DNA of 64,000 nucleotides from Eucalyptus grandis (GCF_016545825.1 NC_052615.1:32513516-32577515), one strand, 5' to 3'. Shown: positions 1 through 10,850, counted from the first letter of the stretch. Notes: generated by a model from the sequence alone, not told the origin. Numbers and translations: made by a program.

Positions 1-84
1 TACTGCAGGGAACGATGCACTAATCCTTTGAATCTGGTACCAACGGGTATGCTATAACAACGTTCTCTTTTAGGCCTTTCATAA

Positions 85-210
85 GGGATTTGCCTTTTCT
101 ATGGATTCTTACGCATTGGATCAAAAACAATTCTTGAATGAGGTATTCAACTCCAGGGATGAATCAAAAAAGAAATCTTTATTGGTTCTACCTCCATTTG
201 TTTTAGAAGA
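85..210 (+). pseudogene. ycf2: plastid ycf2 fragment (nuclear plastid DNA)
   Basis: The plus strand reads an uninterrupted peptide containing [19 protein letters not shown], which I recognise as part of plastid Ycf2. Only about 40 codons are present, and the sequence switches straight into a plastid tRNA fragment from another locus. It is a displaced scrap, not a gene. Confidence 0.8.
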
Positions 211-214
211 TGCC

Positions 215-273
215 ATGCCACCACTCGGACTCAAACCGAGATGCTCTAGCACTGCTTCCTAAGAGCAGCGTGT
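215..273 (-). pseudogene. trnL-UAG: plastid trnL-UAG fragment
   Basis: The reverse complement matches the anticodon arm, variable arm and T arm of plastid tRNA-Leu(UAG); the anticodon stem-loop GCTGCTCTTAGGAAGCAG is visible. The 5' third of the tRNA is missing, and the T loop reads GGTTTGAGTCC where GGTTCGAGTCC is expected. It cannot be a working tRNA. Confidence 0.75.
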
Positions 274-315
274 AGTCAATATGCTTTTCTCTCATGCCTT
301 TCTTCGTTCATGGTT

Positions 316-371
316 CGATATTCACACCGTGGTTTGTAGCCACGTGCTCTAATCCTCTGAGCTACAGGCCC
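316..371 (-). pseudogene. trnR-ACG: plastid trnR-ACG fragment
   Basis: The reverse complement begins GGGCCTGTAGCTCAGAGGAT and continues through the anticodon arm of plastid tRNA-Arg(ACG). The anticodon position reads ACA instead of ACG. The sequence diverges after the anticodon arm, so the T arm and 3' acceptor strand are absent. Confidence 0.75.
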
Positions 372-449
372 CGCCCTGTCTCCACTGGATCTGTTCCTGG
401 GAGTGGTTATGAACCCTGTAGACCATCCCCATGGGGGTGGTGAGTAAAT

Positions 450-548
450 AGATTCGAAACATATAAAATGTGGTTAATCCTGCTGTGGAACAAGCTATTA
501 TTGCGAAAATAGGTGAATACAACCAACTATCATTAAGAATTTCATCTT
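450..548 (-). pseudogene. ndhF: plastid ndhF fragment
   Basis: The minus strand encodes [20 protein letters not shown] followed by [16 protein letters not shown], a transmembrane part of plastid NdhF (NADH dehydrogenase-like complex subunit 5). It is joined on both sides to unrelated plastid pieces in one accidental ORF. No start or stop of the real gene is present. Confidence 0.85.
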
Positions 549-654
549 TAGACCAAAAACAAGCAAGGGGGGAAGTGGAGGACTCTTCGGAGGACTCTTC
601 TGACCAAACAAAAAAATATGGAATTGTCAGCAAAGGATTGGATCCTATAGGATC

Positions 655-700
655 TCCCCCCCTCAAAATCGGACGTGAAAGTTTCCTTTCATCCGGCTCC
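655..700 (-). other. group II intron domain V-like piece (plastid origin)
   Basis: On the minus strand, GAGCCGGATGAAAGGAAACT runs into TTTCACGTCCGATTTTGAGG, the hairpin typical of domain V of plastid group II introns. The parent intron was not identified. The neighbouring bases (550-655 and 700-770) also look plastid-derived but were not assigned. Confidence 0.5.
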
Positions 701-770
701 AAAATCCATTTTTTGGGCAAAACAAGAATTTTTATTCTCAAATTATCTCCGAGGGATTTGCAGTCATTGT

Positions 771-882
771 GGAACCATAAAAGAAAATACCTATTAAACC
801 AATCACAAGAATACCAGTTATTATATTGCTCAATACGTTCACGGATAATATTACTAATTTCGTCGGCTCTAATGGTTATCAT
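771..882 (-). pseudogene. plastid psbJ scrap fused to the start of plastid atpA
   Basis: Minus-strand bases 771-822 encode [16 protein letters not shown], part of PsbJ (photosystem II). Bases 823-882 encode [20 protein letters not shown], the first residues of plastid AtpA (ATP synthase alpha). These genes are far apart in plastid genomes, so the junction near 822 is a joining scar. Confidence 0.8.
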
Positions 883-944
883 GAGTATTTCTTAATCATT
901 GATATTCATTCAGATTCAAAAAATTCGGATGAATCTCCACGGAC

Positions 945-1100
945 AGCCTGGCAAATAAACATCTACAGGAATTAGCTTATCGACTCCCCGAACAGTATAT
1001 ACCAAGTTATCGCTGCAAACCACGAGATATTATTACGGCCGCGGCTAAAGTTGCAAAAATAAGAGCTTGAATACCACTTGTAAATAATCCAAGGAACTAT
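945..1100 (-). pseudogene. plastid ndhK and atpI scraps
   Basis: Minus-strand bases about 945-1,012 encode [20 protein letters not shown] then GC, part of NdhK. Bases about 1,030-1,100 encode LGLFTSGIQALIFATLAAA, the C-terminal part of AtpI. The two are joined in different frames. Both are short inserts of plastid origin. Confidence 0.8.
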
Positions 1101-1273
1101 CTATCCCTACATATTAATCCGCATTGCCCATGAATCTCAATGACCCCACTCGGACCAAGACATAACTTTTACTTGTTCAAATAACAATTAAGGTAAAACC
1201 CCAGGTTCCGCGGGGTAAATGCATTAAAAAAGGACAAATTTTTCTATGCATATACAATTTCTACTATTTTTGA

Positions 1274-1347
1274 GCCCGCTTAGCTCATAGGTTAGAGCAT
1301 TGCATTTGTAATGCGATGGTCGCTGGAATTGAGATCTCATTCAAAGA
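1274..1347 (+). pseudogene. trnT-UGU: plastid trnT-UGU-like sequence
   Basis: The D arm and anticodon arm of plastid tRNA-Thr(UGU) are clear (TTAGCTCATAGGTTAGAGC, then GCATTTGTAATGC). The T arm is degraded and does not pair. The AT-rich stretch that follows (1,348-1,650) resembles the plastid trnT-trnL spacer. Confidence 0.7.
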
Positions 1348-1694
1348 GAAAGATATCAAATATCTGGAGTTTCTTTTTGTATATTATATGGAATATTGGT
1401 TAAAGAAGAAAGATTCAGAATAATTAGGAATAGAAAATTCAAAGTCCCAATTATTATTCTCTTTATCTTTTGTTTCTATTAATATAAACTATTCATTATT
1501 AGCTATTCATAATGAATATGATGAATATGGATTCATATGAATTGAATATTGAATATAGAAAAGTAGAATATCCAATAAATATTGGATAGTATAGAAGATA
1601 AGGATTCATATAGTGATATAGAATTTTGATCTATTTCTCAATAGATAGAAATAACGCTCGTAAGGAGTCCTATTGAAACCAAGAAGTATAGGCC

Positions 1695-4360
1695 TGCTAG
1701 CCATCCACACCAGAATAAATGGAGTTTTCATCAAAATTAAGAAAAATGCAAAAATTAACTATTTAGATTAAGATATCCAGCTTATATTAATAATCAGGTC
1801 AAACTAAATCCTAATTTAAACTAAGATATTATCTTAACCTAACAGTCTCTAACCTAAGATGCAATCTATTTAAATAAATCAACATAAACTTAAAATGAAA
1901 CATGCAATTTTATCCTAATATGCCATGATGTACAAATAATGCCCTAGTTTTACATGGCATATGCTGATGAATTTTTTTGTGTTTTTTCTTTATAAAATTC
2001 GAAATTAAACTTGCCAAATAATTAAACGTGCCATTTAATTTTATTTAAAAAAAAAAACTAACATCCTAAATGAATGCATTTTTTTGGATTTTTTATTTAA
2101 AAATTCGAAATAAGATTGAAATTCTATTTTTATTTAAAAATTCGAAATAAGATTGAACTTCTAAAATGCAAGATAACCCTAAGACGAGGAATATTCTAAA
2201 ACGAACCTAATCCTAATTTTTTTTGAATTTTTTCCTTTTTACAAAAACAAAATCGACTCGATCCACACGATAGCAAATCCAACAAGATAAGATTAATATC
2301 CAAAAATTGACGAACCATATCTCGTGCATGTGATCAGGTTATAGCCAATTTTAAACTAAATCGTGAATTGAATCTCGGGCGTGAGATCATATTGACGATT
2401 TTGCAAGAAATTGTGAGCCGGATTTCGGACGCGAAAATTGGACTGTCAATCCCAAATTTCAAAGGCAATTCCAATTATATGCATCGAAAAATACCTCAAA
2501 TAAGGTAACGGAATATTCGAAAATCAAAATAGATAAGATTTTCACCTAATTCAAATATTGGTTTTTGAATTCCGATCCTCGAATGGCTACTCGCTATGCA
2601 AGGTAGTGCTCGGGAAAGTCACCTGATGGGCTCCGCGAAACCTCTTGGAATCCACTGGACGATCTGACTCAGTCCGTTAACGATGCTCGGTGTTGCGGTC
2701 TCAAGAAAAGAAAGAACACGCTGGAACTTCGGGCGGCTTCGCGGTGAGGGTGGTACTAGCAACGTCGGGTTTTCTCGAGCTCCTGGAAAACCTTGAAGCC
2801 TCGTGTTGAACGTGATTGAGAGTGGACGCTCTCTGACAGAGTTGTATCCTGTCTCCCAATTGACCGAGAGTGTGCCCTTTGTCTCGAATTTTGCACTATT
2901 TTCAAGTGGGATCCTTTTATATAATGCTTTTGATTTGGTGCTTCGCCATGGATTGTCGAGGGCCATTAGGGCATCAGGATGGAACGGGCAAGCGAAGACT
3001 ATGAGTGAGGGACCAAGATTTGATGTGTTCCGGCAAGAGAATAGACGATGCTGATCTGGAAGCAGTGGAAGAGAGCAACCAGAGTGTTGGTCGTGTGGCT
3101 ATGGGAGGGTGGCACGAGATAGAGCAGTGACCCGTCAGTGTCGTGGGCTGGTCGGTGGTGAATCGACAGAACCGTGAGATTTACGGCCAACAACTCGTTA
3201 CGGGCCACAAATGAAGAGGAAACAACAGCACGCCATGGGAGCGAGGACTTCATGACGGTGAGAAACAGCGGCCGATCGTCGTTGAGGGGCAGCAGGCGCG
3301 ATGCGGCGGCTTGTCAAGACGATGGGAAGTGGCAGCATCGGGATTGGCAATTGGCGGTACTCAGGGTGTGTTTGGGAACCACTTTTAGGAAAAGTCTTTA
3401 GGAAAATGCAAATATCTTTTTTAGTTAAAGTGTTTTCCAAAATGCAACTGTGTTTGGTAAATTGTACTTTAAAAGCTCTTTGTGAAGTACTTTGAGCAAA
3501 ATGGAAGAAGAAGAAGAAGAAAAAGAAGAAGAAGAGGTCACAGGAGGACCTTGTTACCCAGGAAGAGGTCGCAGGAGGACCTTGTTACCCTAGATCTGGG
3601 TCGCGCGTGACGCCGTGGCGACCCAGATCTGGGGGCGGCGAGGTCACGCGACCCAGATCGGGAAGAAGAAGATTGCCGCCCCAGATCTGGGTCGCGGCGA
3701 CCTAGTGGTTCCCAAACGGAGTCTCGCTCAAAGATGACTGAAGAATTTGACCTACCACTCTCTTTCACTCTCTCTTTCATGTGATTTCTTTCTTTGCGCG
3801 TGTCAGACTCACAAGGGAGAAAAAAAAAAAACTTTTTTGCCCTCACGTTCTCTCCTTGGGACTTGGGAGTGTATGTCAATATGCGTGGCCGTGTGTTTCT
3901 CTCTTTTTGGGGCTGTATAACGTGTGGCCCCCCAAAATACTATGCAAATAATCTATATATAGGTCACTTATTATGATTTCAATTTTTCCAAACTGATATT
4001 TTTTTTTTGGACGAAAAAAACCGATATTCACAAAGATTTCTTTTCCAAACGCAATATTTACTTTTCCAAACGCATATTTATTTTTGAGTGAAATCTCACA
4101 AATATAAATCCGTAAAATCTCCCCAAGGATATGGGCTTTGGCCGATTTACTCATTTCGTGGGCTTAACCCAACCCATCAAATTAAAGTTCTGAACCATCA
4201 ATTCAAACCCATTTGTGACTAGCCCACCGTAAATGCAAATTAAAATAAATGTACCATAAACTATATGCTATGTAATTAATTTTTTTAGGGGTTAAAATCA
4301 ATCCCTAATTTTTTAATGCGATAAATGATCAAACAGATTGCCAAAATTTAGGTGTTAACA
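1695..4360 (-). mobile_element. candidate LTR-retrotransposon LTR or remnant, boundaries uncertain
   Basis: Read on the minus strand from 4,360 the sequence starts TGTTAACACCTAAATTTTGG. That resembles the start of the Gypsy LTRs elsewhere in this window (TGACACCTAAAATTTTGG). AT-rich blocks with repeated AAAATTCGAAATAAGATTGA follow at 2,030-2,180. I found no matching second LTR and no target duplication, and the lower boundary is a guess. No convincing coding region is present. It lies exactly where the truncated zinc-finger copy loses homology to its paralogue. Confidence 0.3.
3368..3717. mobile_element. 350-bp element with 13-bp terminal inverted repeats
   Basis: GTTTGGGAACCAC at 3,370-3,382 is perfectly repeated in inverse orientation at 3,705-3,717. 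The interior holds a GAA-rich microsatellite (about 3,505-3,535) and several copies of a motif around CGACCCAGATCTGGG. There is no coding capacity. No target duplication is clear, so the superfamily is not assigned. Confidence 0.5.
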
Positions 4361-7089
4361 CCAAACCCTAGGTGATTCATTCGAAAATTTGGTCACGACA
4401 CCATTCTTGCAGGCGATGGAAGCACTTCTAAAAGGGATGAAGAGAAGGAGACTGAAACTTGTGGTTTGTCTTAAAATCTGTTCTTCTTCTAGACTCTGGT
4501 GACTTGCCAAGAAAATGGAATTTGGCACATGAATCTAAAGTTTCTCTTTTCTTGCTTTTGGCCGATTGAGATAACTCCGAGACCCATTTACTTGTAAGGG
4601 CCGTTGCATAATTGATTTGGTGATTTCATTAGCTATGTCATCTACAGGTTCAGGAAATATGCAATAAACTTTTGACTTGGTATCTTTTCCAAACGTTTAC
4701 CTGATGTGCATTTTGTAGGTAATATTGTTAAAGGCGACCAAACTAATGGAAAAGAAATCTAGGTAAGATTAGAAGTGAGCAAAGACTTCCCTTGCCTGGA
4801 GAACCGGTTTGCCTGGTATGTGGCAAATATGGAGAATATATTTGCGATGAGGTGAAATTTTGTAAACTGGAGTTCTGAACACTTTCTTATTATTGACATC
4901 TGGCTAGATGACATTTAGATAATGTTTGTTTGTGTTGATAGACTGATGATGATATCTGCAGCTTGGAGTGCAAAGCGGTGCTTTTACGAACTCTAAAATT
5001 TAAAGAGGTCATTTTGCTGTTGCCTTTTTTATATATGATGTTCAAGAAGGGGTGTATGGTTCCAAGTTTTGACATTGTGATTTTGGTGATGTTGGATTCC
5101 AGGATCCCTTGAGCAACCAAAGTCCGGTCACAGCTTCAGCTGAGTTTGTTTCTGGATCATCTGTGCCTGAAGAAGAAAATTATGCTTGGGATTATGTTCG
5201 GCACCAGTGGTCCAATAGGAAATCCAATCTCTCCACTTTTCTATGGCAAGGTTTGCTAGACCTACTTGTCATTGTTCTTCTCAGTCTGTTTAAATGGGTT
5301 AATCCTGGATAAAGAAGAAAGCATTTTAAAATTTTCCATGCTATGAGAATGGATGAATCTTGTTATTTTTTCTAGTACTTATTTTCCTTCTGGACCTGCG
5401 TACTCCCTGTGGTTTTCAATATGCAGAAAGGGAAAAGGTTTCGTGGATCTTTTTCATCACATGGCCACATTATATTCCTATTTGTGCTATGTTGCATACA
5501 GAATCTTTGTTAATTGTAGTACTACCTGTTAGAGGCCTGGGCACCTTGCTGAAGATTGCTTGGTGAGTGCCCTATAAGTATAAACTTCCCTTCCTTGGTG
5601 GGATAGTCTGTTTTTCAACTTCTTTACTCCTTGTTTCCACTGGCATGACGTGAAAAAGTACTTGTCATGCAGGTTGCAGCTGGACAAAACAAATCTAACT
5701 TCCATACCCAAAGATCTTCTGGGACTTCATAGAAGGTTTCAAGAATTCTGAATCTGTCTCATCTTGTTCCCTGTTATTATAGTTCTTCGGCTATTCGCAC
5801 CCTTAGTGTATATTAAGGATCGCACAAATTTGTTTCTAAAATTTTATGCCAACTGCTGTCAAAATACTCAATTCCTCTCTTCTTTTTCTATTGCTTTATG
5901 TTCATTCCAGATGCAAGCATATAGGGAAAAGCTCATCTGCAGCAAGGTGCAATGAATGTCAATCCACGCATAGTTTGGCGACTCGTCTTGATTGTAATAG
6001 AGTAATATGTGATGGGTAAGTGCCTGTTATTGGTTAAACAACTGTAGCATCATAGGTTGCCTTTTCTGCTCGAGGCATCAATTTGCTTGTTCAGTACTAC
6101 TTGAGTGGCATTAGGGACGAGTTTCTGGCTGGTACAATATTTATTTCTTTTGTGTGGGTATGTTCTGTCTTCTTCAAGTTACATTTCTTTTAATGTTTTT
6201 GCTGTTGATATTACTTTAAACCGGTGTTTTAGGGGTTGGGGAGCCTTTAATTCCATTTTCACTTATTATTACTCTGCTTTGGGACGTTTGACGGGGATCT
6301 GGTTGGTACTGAGTCTATGGGCAGTAATATCATTAGTGACTTCCGTTGATTTCTATAAGGGGAAGTTTTTAGGTTGGGTAGCATATGGCAGGATAAGGAT
6401 GCTTATGGGGACAATGGTCATGTTATGTTAGTGCACTTCGTTTGAAATCAAATATTGTTGACAGCGGTGACTGAAGTAATAGAACTCACAGTAATTTAGG
6501 AGATTGATTCATTCTGAAACCCCATAGAGTGTATTGACATACATTTTTAAAGTATTTTATGCACTCACATGGAGGATTTCTTAGTGCAGGTCATTTCAAT
6601 GAGCACATTAGAATGAATTCCTCTCACTGACGATATTATTCTCACAAGCTCAAGCGTTTGGTTAGGATTTACTTGCTCCTTCATCTAGTCTAGTTGCAAC
6701 GATATCTATATCAGTTAGTTTATTGATGACATGTTAATTTGTATTTGTAAGTTGACCATTTGGAAGATATCCTAGATTCTCTGAAAGAGTGACTCCCATG
6801 TTATAAATAAACCAATGATGTAAACAATATGCTTGCTTCATTGAACAAGTAGTTTGAGATAAGTCACTTCAGATTATAATCCTTCACACTGCACAAAATG
6901 ATTAAAAGAATGTGCTACTTCATTAAACAAGTAGTCATGACATAGGTCGCCTTGAGATCCTATTTCTCTGCATTGCACAGATCCAGTCTCAGATTACTTA
7001 TTTTCCTTTTTGCAGGTGAAATGTAGTAAAACAACATGCAGAGTGACATATATATGTGGTCTTTTGGGTTGCCATTACTATTTTGACAA

Positions 7090-7601
7090 GGGTTAATATT
7101 CTGAAAAACCCAAAACTAGTACATTTATGGTAAATTTACCCAAAAATATTTTTTTTATCATGAAAAACCCCAAACCGGTATACCTGTGACAAATTTACTC
7201 CGACTGATTATAAAAAACCCTAAACTGGTACATTTATGACAAATTTACCCAAAACTAATTTATTCAATCACAAAAAATCTCAAACTGATATATCTGTGAC
7301 AAATATATCCTCAGCTAAATTGGATTAATACCGCAAAAAAATCACAAAAATTGTAAACTGTGATGAAGGAAATGTAAAATTCCAAATTGTTATACTAATC
7401 AATTATTATGTGTCATTTAACTTAATAATTTAATTGTAAAATTTAACAAAAACTAATAGAGGGTAAATTTGTCACAAGTGTACCAGATTGGCGTAAATTT
7501 GTCAAAGGTATACCGGTTTGGGGTTTTTTGTGGTTAAAAAAATAGTTTGAGGTAAATTTGTCACAGGTGTACTAGTTTGGGGTTTTTTAGGGTAGTTACC
7601 C
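7090..7601. mobile_element. Mutator-type MITE with 9-bp target duplication
   Basis: The element is flanked by TTTTGACAA at 7,081-7,089 and 7,602-7,610. The paralogous empty site near 59,180 has one copy in CATTACTGTTTTGACAAAGC. The ends are inverted repeats (GGGTTAATATTCTG against GGGTAACTACCCTA, then AAAAACCC and AAACTAGTACA on both sides). Inside, about four degenerate units of roughly 40 bp (AAAACCC, then AAACTGGTACA, then GACAAATTTACCC) face about three inverted ones, so it could fold back. A 9-bp duplication is the Mutator hallmark. It interrupts the CHYCFDK codons of the zinc-finger pseudogene. Confidence 0.88.
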
Positions 7602-7889
7602 TTTTGACAAAGCATTTGACAAATTCTATGATATGTGTACCGCAAGTTGGTACGTGGCCTTCCTTTTTCTTTTTCTTTTTTTGTTTCTTGCATCGTATAA
7701 TTACTTTAATTTATTTGAATTGCTGGTGTTATTCTACAAGATGGGTCATCCATTTTAGGGTTGGTTGGGGGGTTTAGACAGTAACAGGTGATAATGTCCC
7801 ACTAGGGTATTCAATATTACACAAGAAGTTTTTCAGTAGCCAGGTCCATTTATTGTGCCTTCTAATGAAAGATAATAAATTTCCAATTA

Positions 7890-8661
7890 GGGCATGTTTG
7901 GTTACCAGCTAAACAGTGCTAAATTCTATTTTTTTTTTATTCCCAGGAGTAGTTTTGGAATAAAATCTATTTGGTAAATTTTTTGTTCTTGAGAATAAAT
8001 TTCTATATTTTTGTTCTCGAAAATAGATTTAGAACAGGATCAAGAATAAAAAAAAAATTAATTCTTGTTTCCAGGAACAATTTTAGAATCAAGCCCATAT
8101 TTTCTTTTCTTCTTCCATTTTCTTTTTCTTCATCCACTGCCGCCCACCATCCGCCATTGTTGGTTGCCAACAACCGGTCTGGTGAGCTCATTAGAGGCTC
8201 GCCAGGCCAGGGCGAGGCCTGACGAGCTCATTGGAGGCAAGCCCAACCACCGGCAAGGCTCACCTAGCCTTGTCGGTGGCCAGGTAAGTCTCGCCAAGCT
8301 ATCAGCGAGGCTCAGCCAATGAGGGCTGGCCTTGTCGAGGGCCTGCGACGCTCTAGTGAGGTCGCCAACTCTCGTCTAGGTGATTGACCACTTGAAGAAG
8401 AATAATAGGAGAGAGAAAGGAAAAAAAGAAAAGAAGAAAAAAGGAAAAATGTAATAAAATTATTTAAAAATTAAAAGAAAATGATTTGGAGTAGAAATTT
8501 TGAATACGGTACTAAACACAATTCTATTTCGGAAATTGAAATTTTGGACAGCTACTAAATAGCTTAAAAATGCTTAGAAATTATTTTCGGAAACAGAATT
8601 AAAAAGAATCATTTCTAATTAGAAATTGTTCCTGGGAACAAAATCGTTACTAAACGCACCC
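7890..8661. mobile_element. PIF/Harbinger-like MITE, copy 1 (TTA duplication)
   Basis: TTA at 7,887-7,889 and at 8,662-8,664 flanks the element. The paralogue near 59,455 reads CCAATTAATGCCTG with one TTA, giving an exact empty site. The ends are imperfect inverted repeats (GGGCATGTTTGGTTAC against GGGTGCGTTTAGTAACG). The GC-richer centre contains repeats of GGCGAG/GCCAAGC type and no transposase. A 3-bp TTA duplication suits PIF/Harbinger; the superfamily is inferred. A related copy lies at 54,345-55,227. Confidence 0.82.
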
Positions 8662-8862
8662 TTAATGCCTGTCCAATTTAGGAAAGTAGCACTCGATATT
8701 TCTTCCTGGAAATTTTAAGTAAAAGCTGATTGATTAATTTAGGACCTGTCGACAAAACCAGGCATAGAATGTCTGAATGCCGGGGCAGAAGATAGTGCGT
8801 ATATTGTGAGTAGTCATCCTCAAAGGAGCAAGCATGTTCAGATCAGTGAATTCATTTTCTAA

Positions 8863-9903
8863 TCCTTGGCGGGGGAGAAACCAGGCATCGATCCCTGTAT
8901 AGCTATTTATGGTGAGAGAGAGAAAGAGAGAGCTGTCGGCGTGACTTTCAAGATCCTGGGTTTTCAAGTCCAGAAGCAGCGTCCTCGATGGAAGAATATG
9001 ATCTGACTAGTTGGTCAACTAGAATCGCAATCTCCGACTTGCATAGTTGTTCTTCGCGCCTATCGGTTTGTAGAGGATGCTAGCCATGGAGTGTAGGGAC
9101 TTCATGTTTCCCAGTTCATTAAAGCATTCTTCTTCCTCTGGATGTCGTATAGTGTGCAACATCTAAAAGGAATAAAAAAAAAAAAAAAAGTTGCTCTGAA
9201 TGACATGGCTCATACTATATTGACTGTTTTACGTCGATCACTATATTCAACTTTGACAAATTGTTCTTGGCAATTCTTTGTAACCTTATGGTTTAGCTGA
9301 GTCAAATTCTTGTTTGTCCACAATTATTCTCAATGGCATGATGGCATTTTTTTTTAAAGATTTTATTCTTCAATAGTGGCAAGCAATCATATGCTGACTC
9401 GGTAAGGTTAGAGCAGTCGAAGCACAAACTAGAAGTAGTATTGGCGAAGAAGGGCTATTGCATTTTGCCATGGCAAGATCAGTATTTACATTTATTTCTT
9501 GAGTGCAGCGATCATGTGATATATCAACCTTGTTTTAGGGATTAGAGGTGAACATAATTTTAGTGTAGAATTAGGAATGAAAATTTGTCTAGTTCCTTCA
9601 AGGTATGCTATGTAAGTTTATATATTCTAAAAATCGGGAAACTTATTTTGACAAGCACTTCGGAACCTAGTTTTGACGGGTACCTTGGAACCTAAATCAA
9701 GTTTTTTTTATATTTTTCTTGATTTATGTCTTCAAGCAATCATGTGGTATTTCATAGTGTCCAATGATAAGTGTATAATTTGGAACCACTAGTTTGAACT
9801 TCCATTTTATGACCGAGACTTTTATTATGTTAATGTTTCATATTCATTATGTGTTTAGAGGTAAGTTGTAATCAATGAATTATAACAGCAAGTAGTGATA
9901 ATT
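8863..9903 (+). other. downstream flank of copy A zinc-finger pseudogene, non-coding
   Basis: This stretch aligns with 59,728-60,770 downstream of the intact gene. It contains a CT/GA microsatellite near 8,910-8,930, matching 59,795-59,815 in copy B. I see no reading frame kept in both copies. Confidence 0.6.
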
Positions 9904-9918
9904 AAAGGTGATGATTCA

Positions 9919-10123
9919 ATCATTGGGATTCGTTCTAGTGGCCACCCTTCCAACATGGAAGGGGGAGGTGAGGGGTTTAAATCCTCACATTCTCAGGAGG
10001 GGATGGGGTGGGGACACGTAAGTTTCAAGAGTGGGTTTCGACTTCCACGCCCTGCACGAGGCAGGGCAAAAGTCTGAGAGTGAGTGTAGAGTAGGAATAG
10101 AATATGATTGGCAAAAAAAAAAA
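9919..10123 (+). mobile_element. SINE with poly(A) tail and 15-bp target duplication
   Basis: AAAGGTGATGATTCA occurs at 9,904-9,918 and again at 10,124-10,138; the last three A of the tail are shared. The paralogous site near 60,770 holds a single copy. The insert starts ATCATTGGGATTCG, has a box-B-like GGTTTAAATCC near 9,977 and ends in a run of A from 10,113. Size, tail and duplication fit a tRNA-derived plant SINE. Confidence 0.85.
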
Positions 10124-10138
10124 AAAGGTGATGATTCA

Positions 10139-10850
10139 CTTCAATCATTCAATTAATAATACATGTGGAATTTAGGTGAATCTCGAAATCTAGGACAAAG
10201 TAGATTCCACGTTTCAAGGCATGCAAGTTAAACCTCTTCCAACGGATAGGATTCAATTTTCGGGTAGAGCTTATTTGGAACTTGGGCTTGAAACCACTCA
10301 TTCTTATTAGGGATATCACGTAATTAATGTTTGTTAAAAAGTGTCCAAATCTAGCAAAATAAAATCAATTTCACCTTTTTCATGCGGATGCCTAATTTGT
10401 GCCCAAATCTACCAAGCTCATTGGAGCACGAGAGGAGTTGCCAAGTTTGATGAGGGTCGGTCATCCTCGTCCATGTCGGCGCTCCTCTCTTTTCCCTCCT
10501 CTCTATCGCATATGCAATTTCTTTTTTTTCTCTTTTTGTGCATGGGTCAATGCATGTTGTGCCATATTAATACATCAGTGCCGTCGAAAAGATTTTGCCG
10601 CTTAATAAAGCAAATTGAAAGAGTGGTCGACAAGCCACCATAGATGATTAACGAATTAATTTATACAAATCAAGTAAATTAAAAGAACTGATTTCATCAA
10701 TAAATTAGTGTAAGGAATTTTAATTGAGGAAAACTATGGCCTAATTGCACCATACCCCACACTATTAAATTAAATACAATAACATTACAAGAATACAAAT
10801 TTTGTCGTGTTGTAACTGCCGGCATACATGGGTCGGCTCGTTCTTTCAAA
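10139..10850 (+). other. intergenic spacer between the copy A pseudogenes
   Basis: This aligns with about 60,785-61,675 in copy B. Copy A lacks one of two roughly 140-bp near-repeats found in copy B. The 3' part (10,700-10,850) includes the probable promoter side of the LENG1 copy. I find no gene here. Confidence 0.5.

Larger units (their letters stand above)
4413..8862 (+). pseudogene. 5'-truncated copy of the multi-zinc-finger gene (copy A)
   Basis: Aligned by eye to the intact gene at 55,510-59,727, homology begins at about 4,401, just before the splice acceptor of exon 5; exons 1-4 and the promoter are missing. A one-base loss in the exon equivalent to 56,805-56,938 creates a stop just before the zinc-finger-coding part. 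The donor after the exon equivalent to 57,190-57,332 has changed from GT to GC. The exon equivalent to 59,115-59,227 is split by a 512-bp transposon, and most of the exon equivalent to 59,477-59,536 is lost. The coding match ends at TAA 8,860-8,862. The cysteine motifs remain recognisable at about 4,800-4,980 ([19 protein letters not shown]). Confidence 0.9.

Noticed and set aside
349..882. 177-codon ORF on the minus strand near the left end
   Set aside because: It is a chance fusion of atpA, psbJ, intron and ndhF scraps of plastid origin, not a gene.
1274..1347. trnT-UGU as a functional nuclear tRNA gene
   Set aside because: The T arm does not pair, box B is lost, and it sits in plastid-derived debris.
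2619..2966. 115-codon minus-strand ORF left of the zinc-finger pseudogene
   Set aside because: No domain, no paralogue, and it falls in probable LTR sequence.
9168..9190. A-run at about 9,175-9,190 as a second SINE or LINE tail
   Set aside because: No target duplication or insert relative to copy B is seen; it is a local homopolymer expansion.
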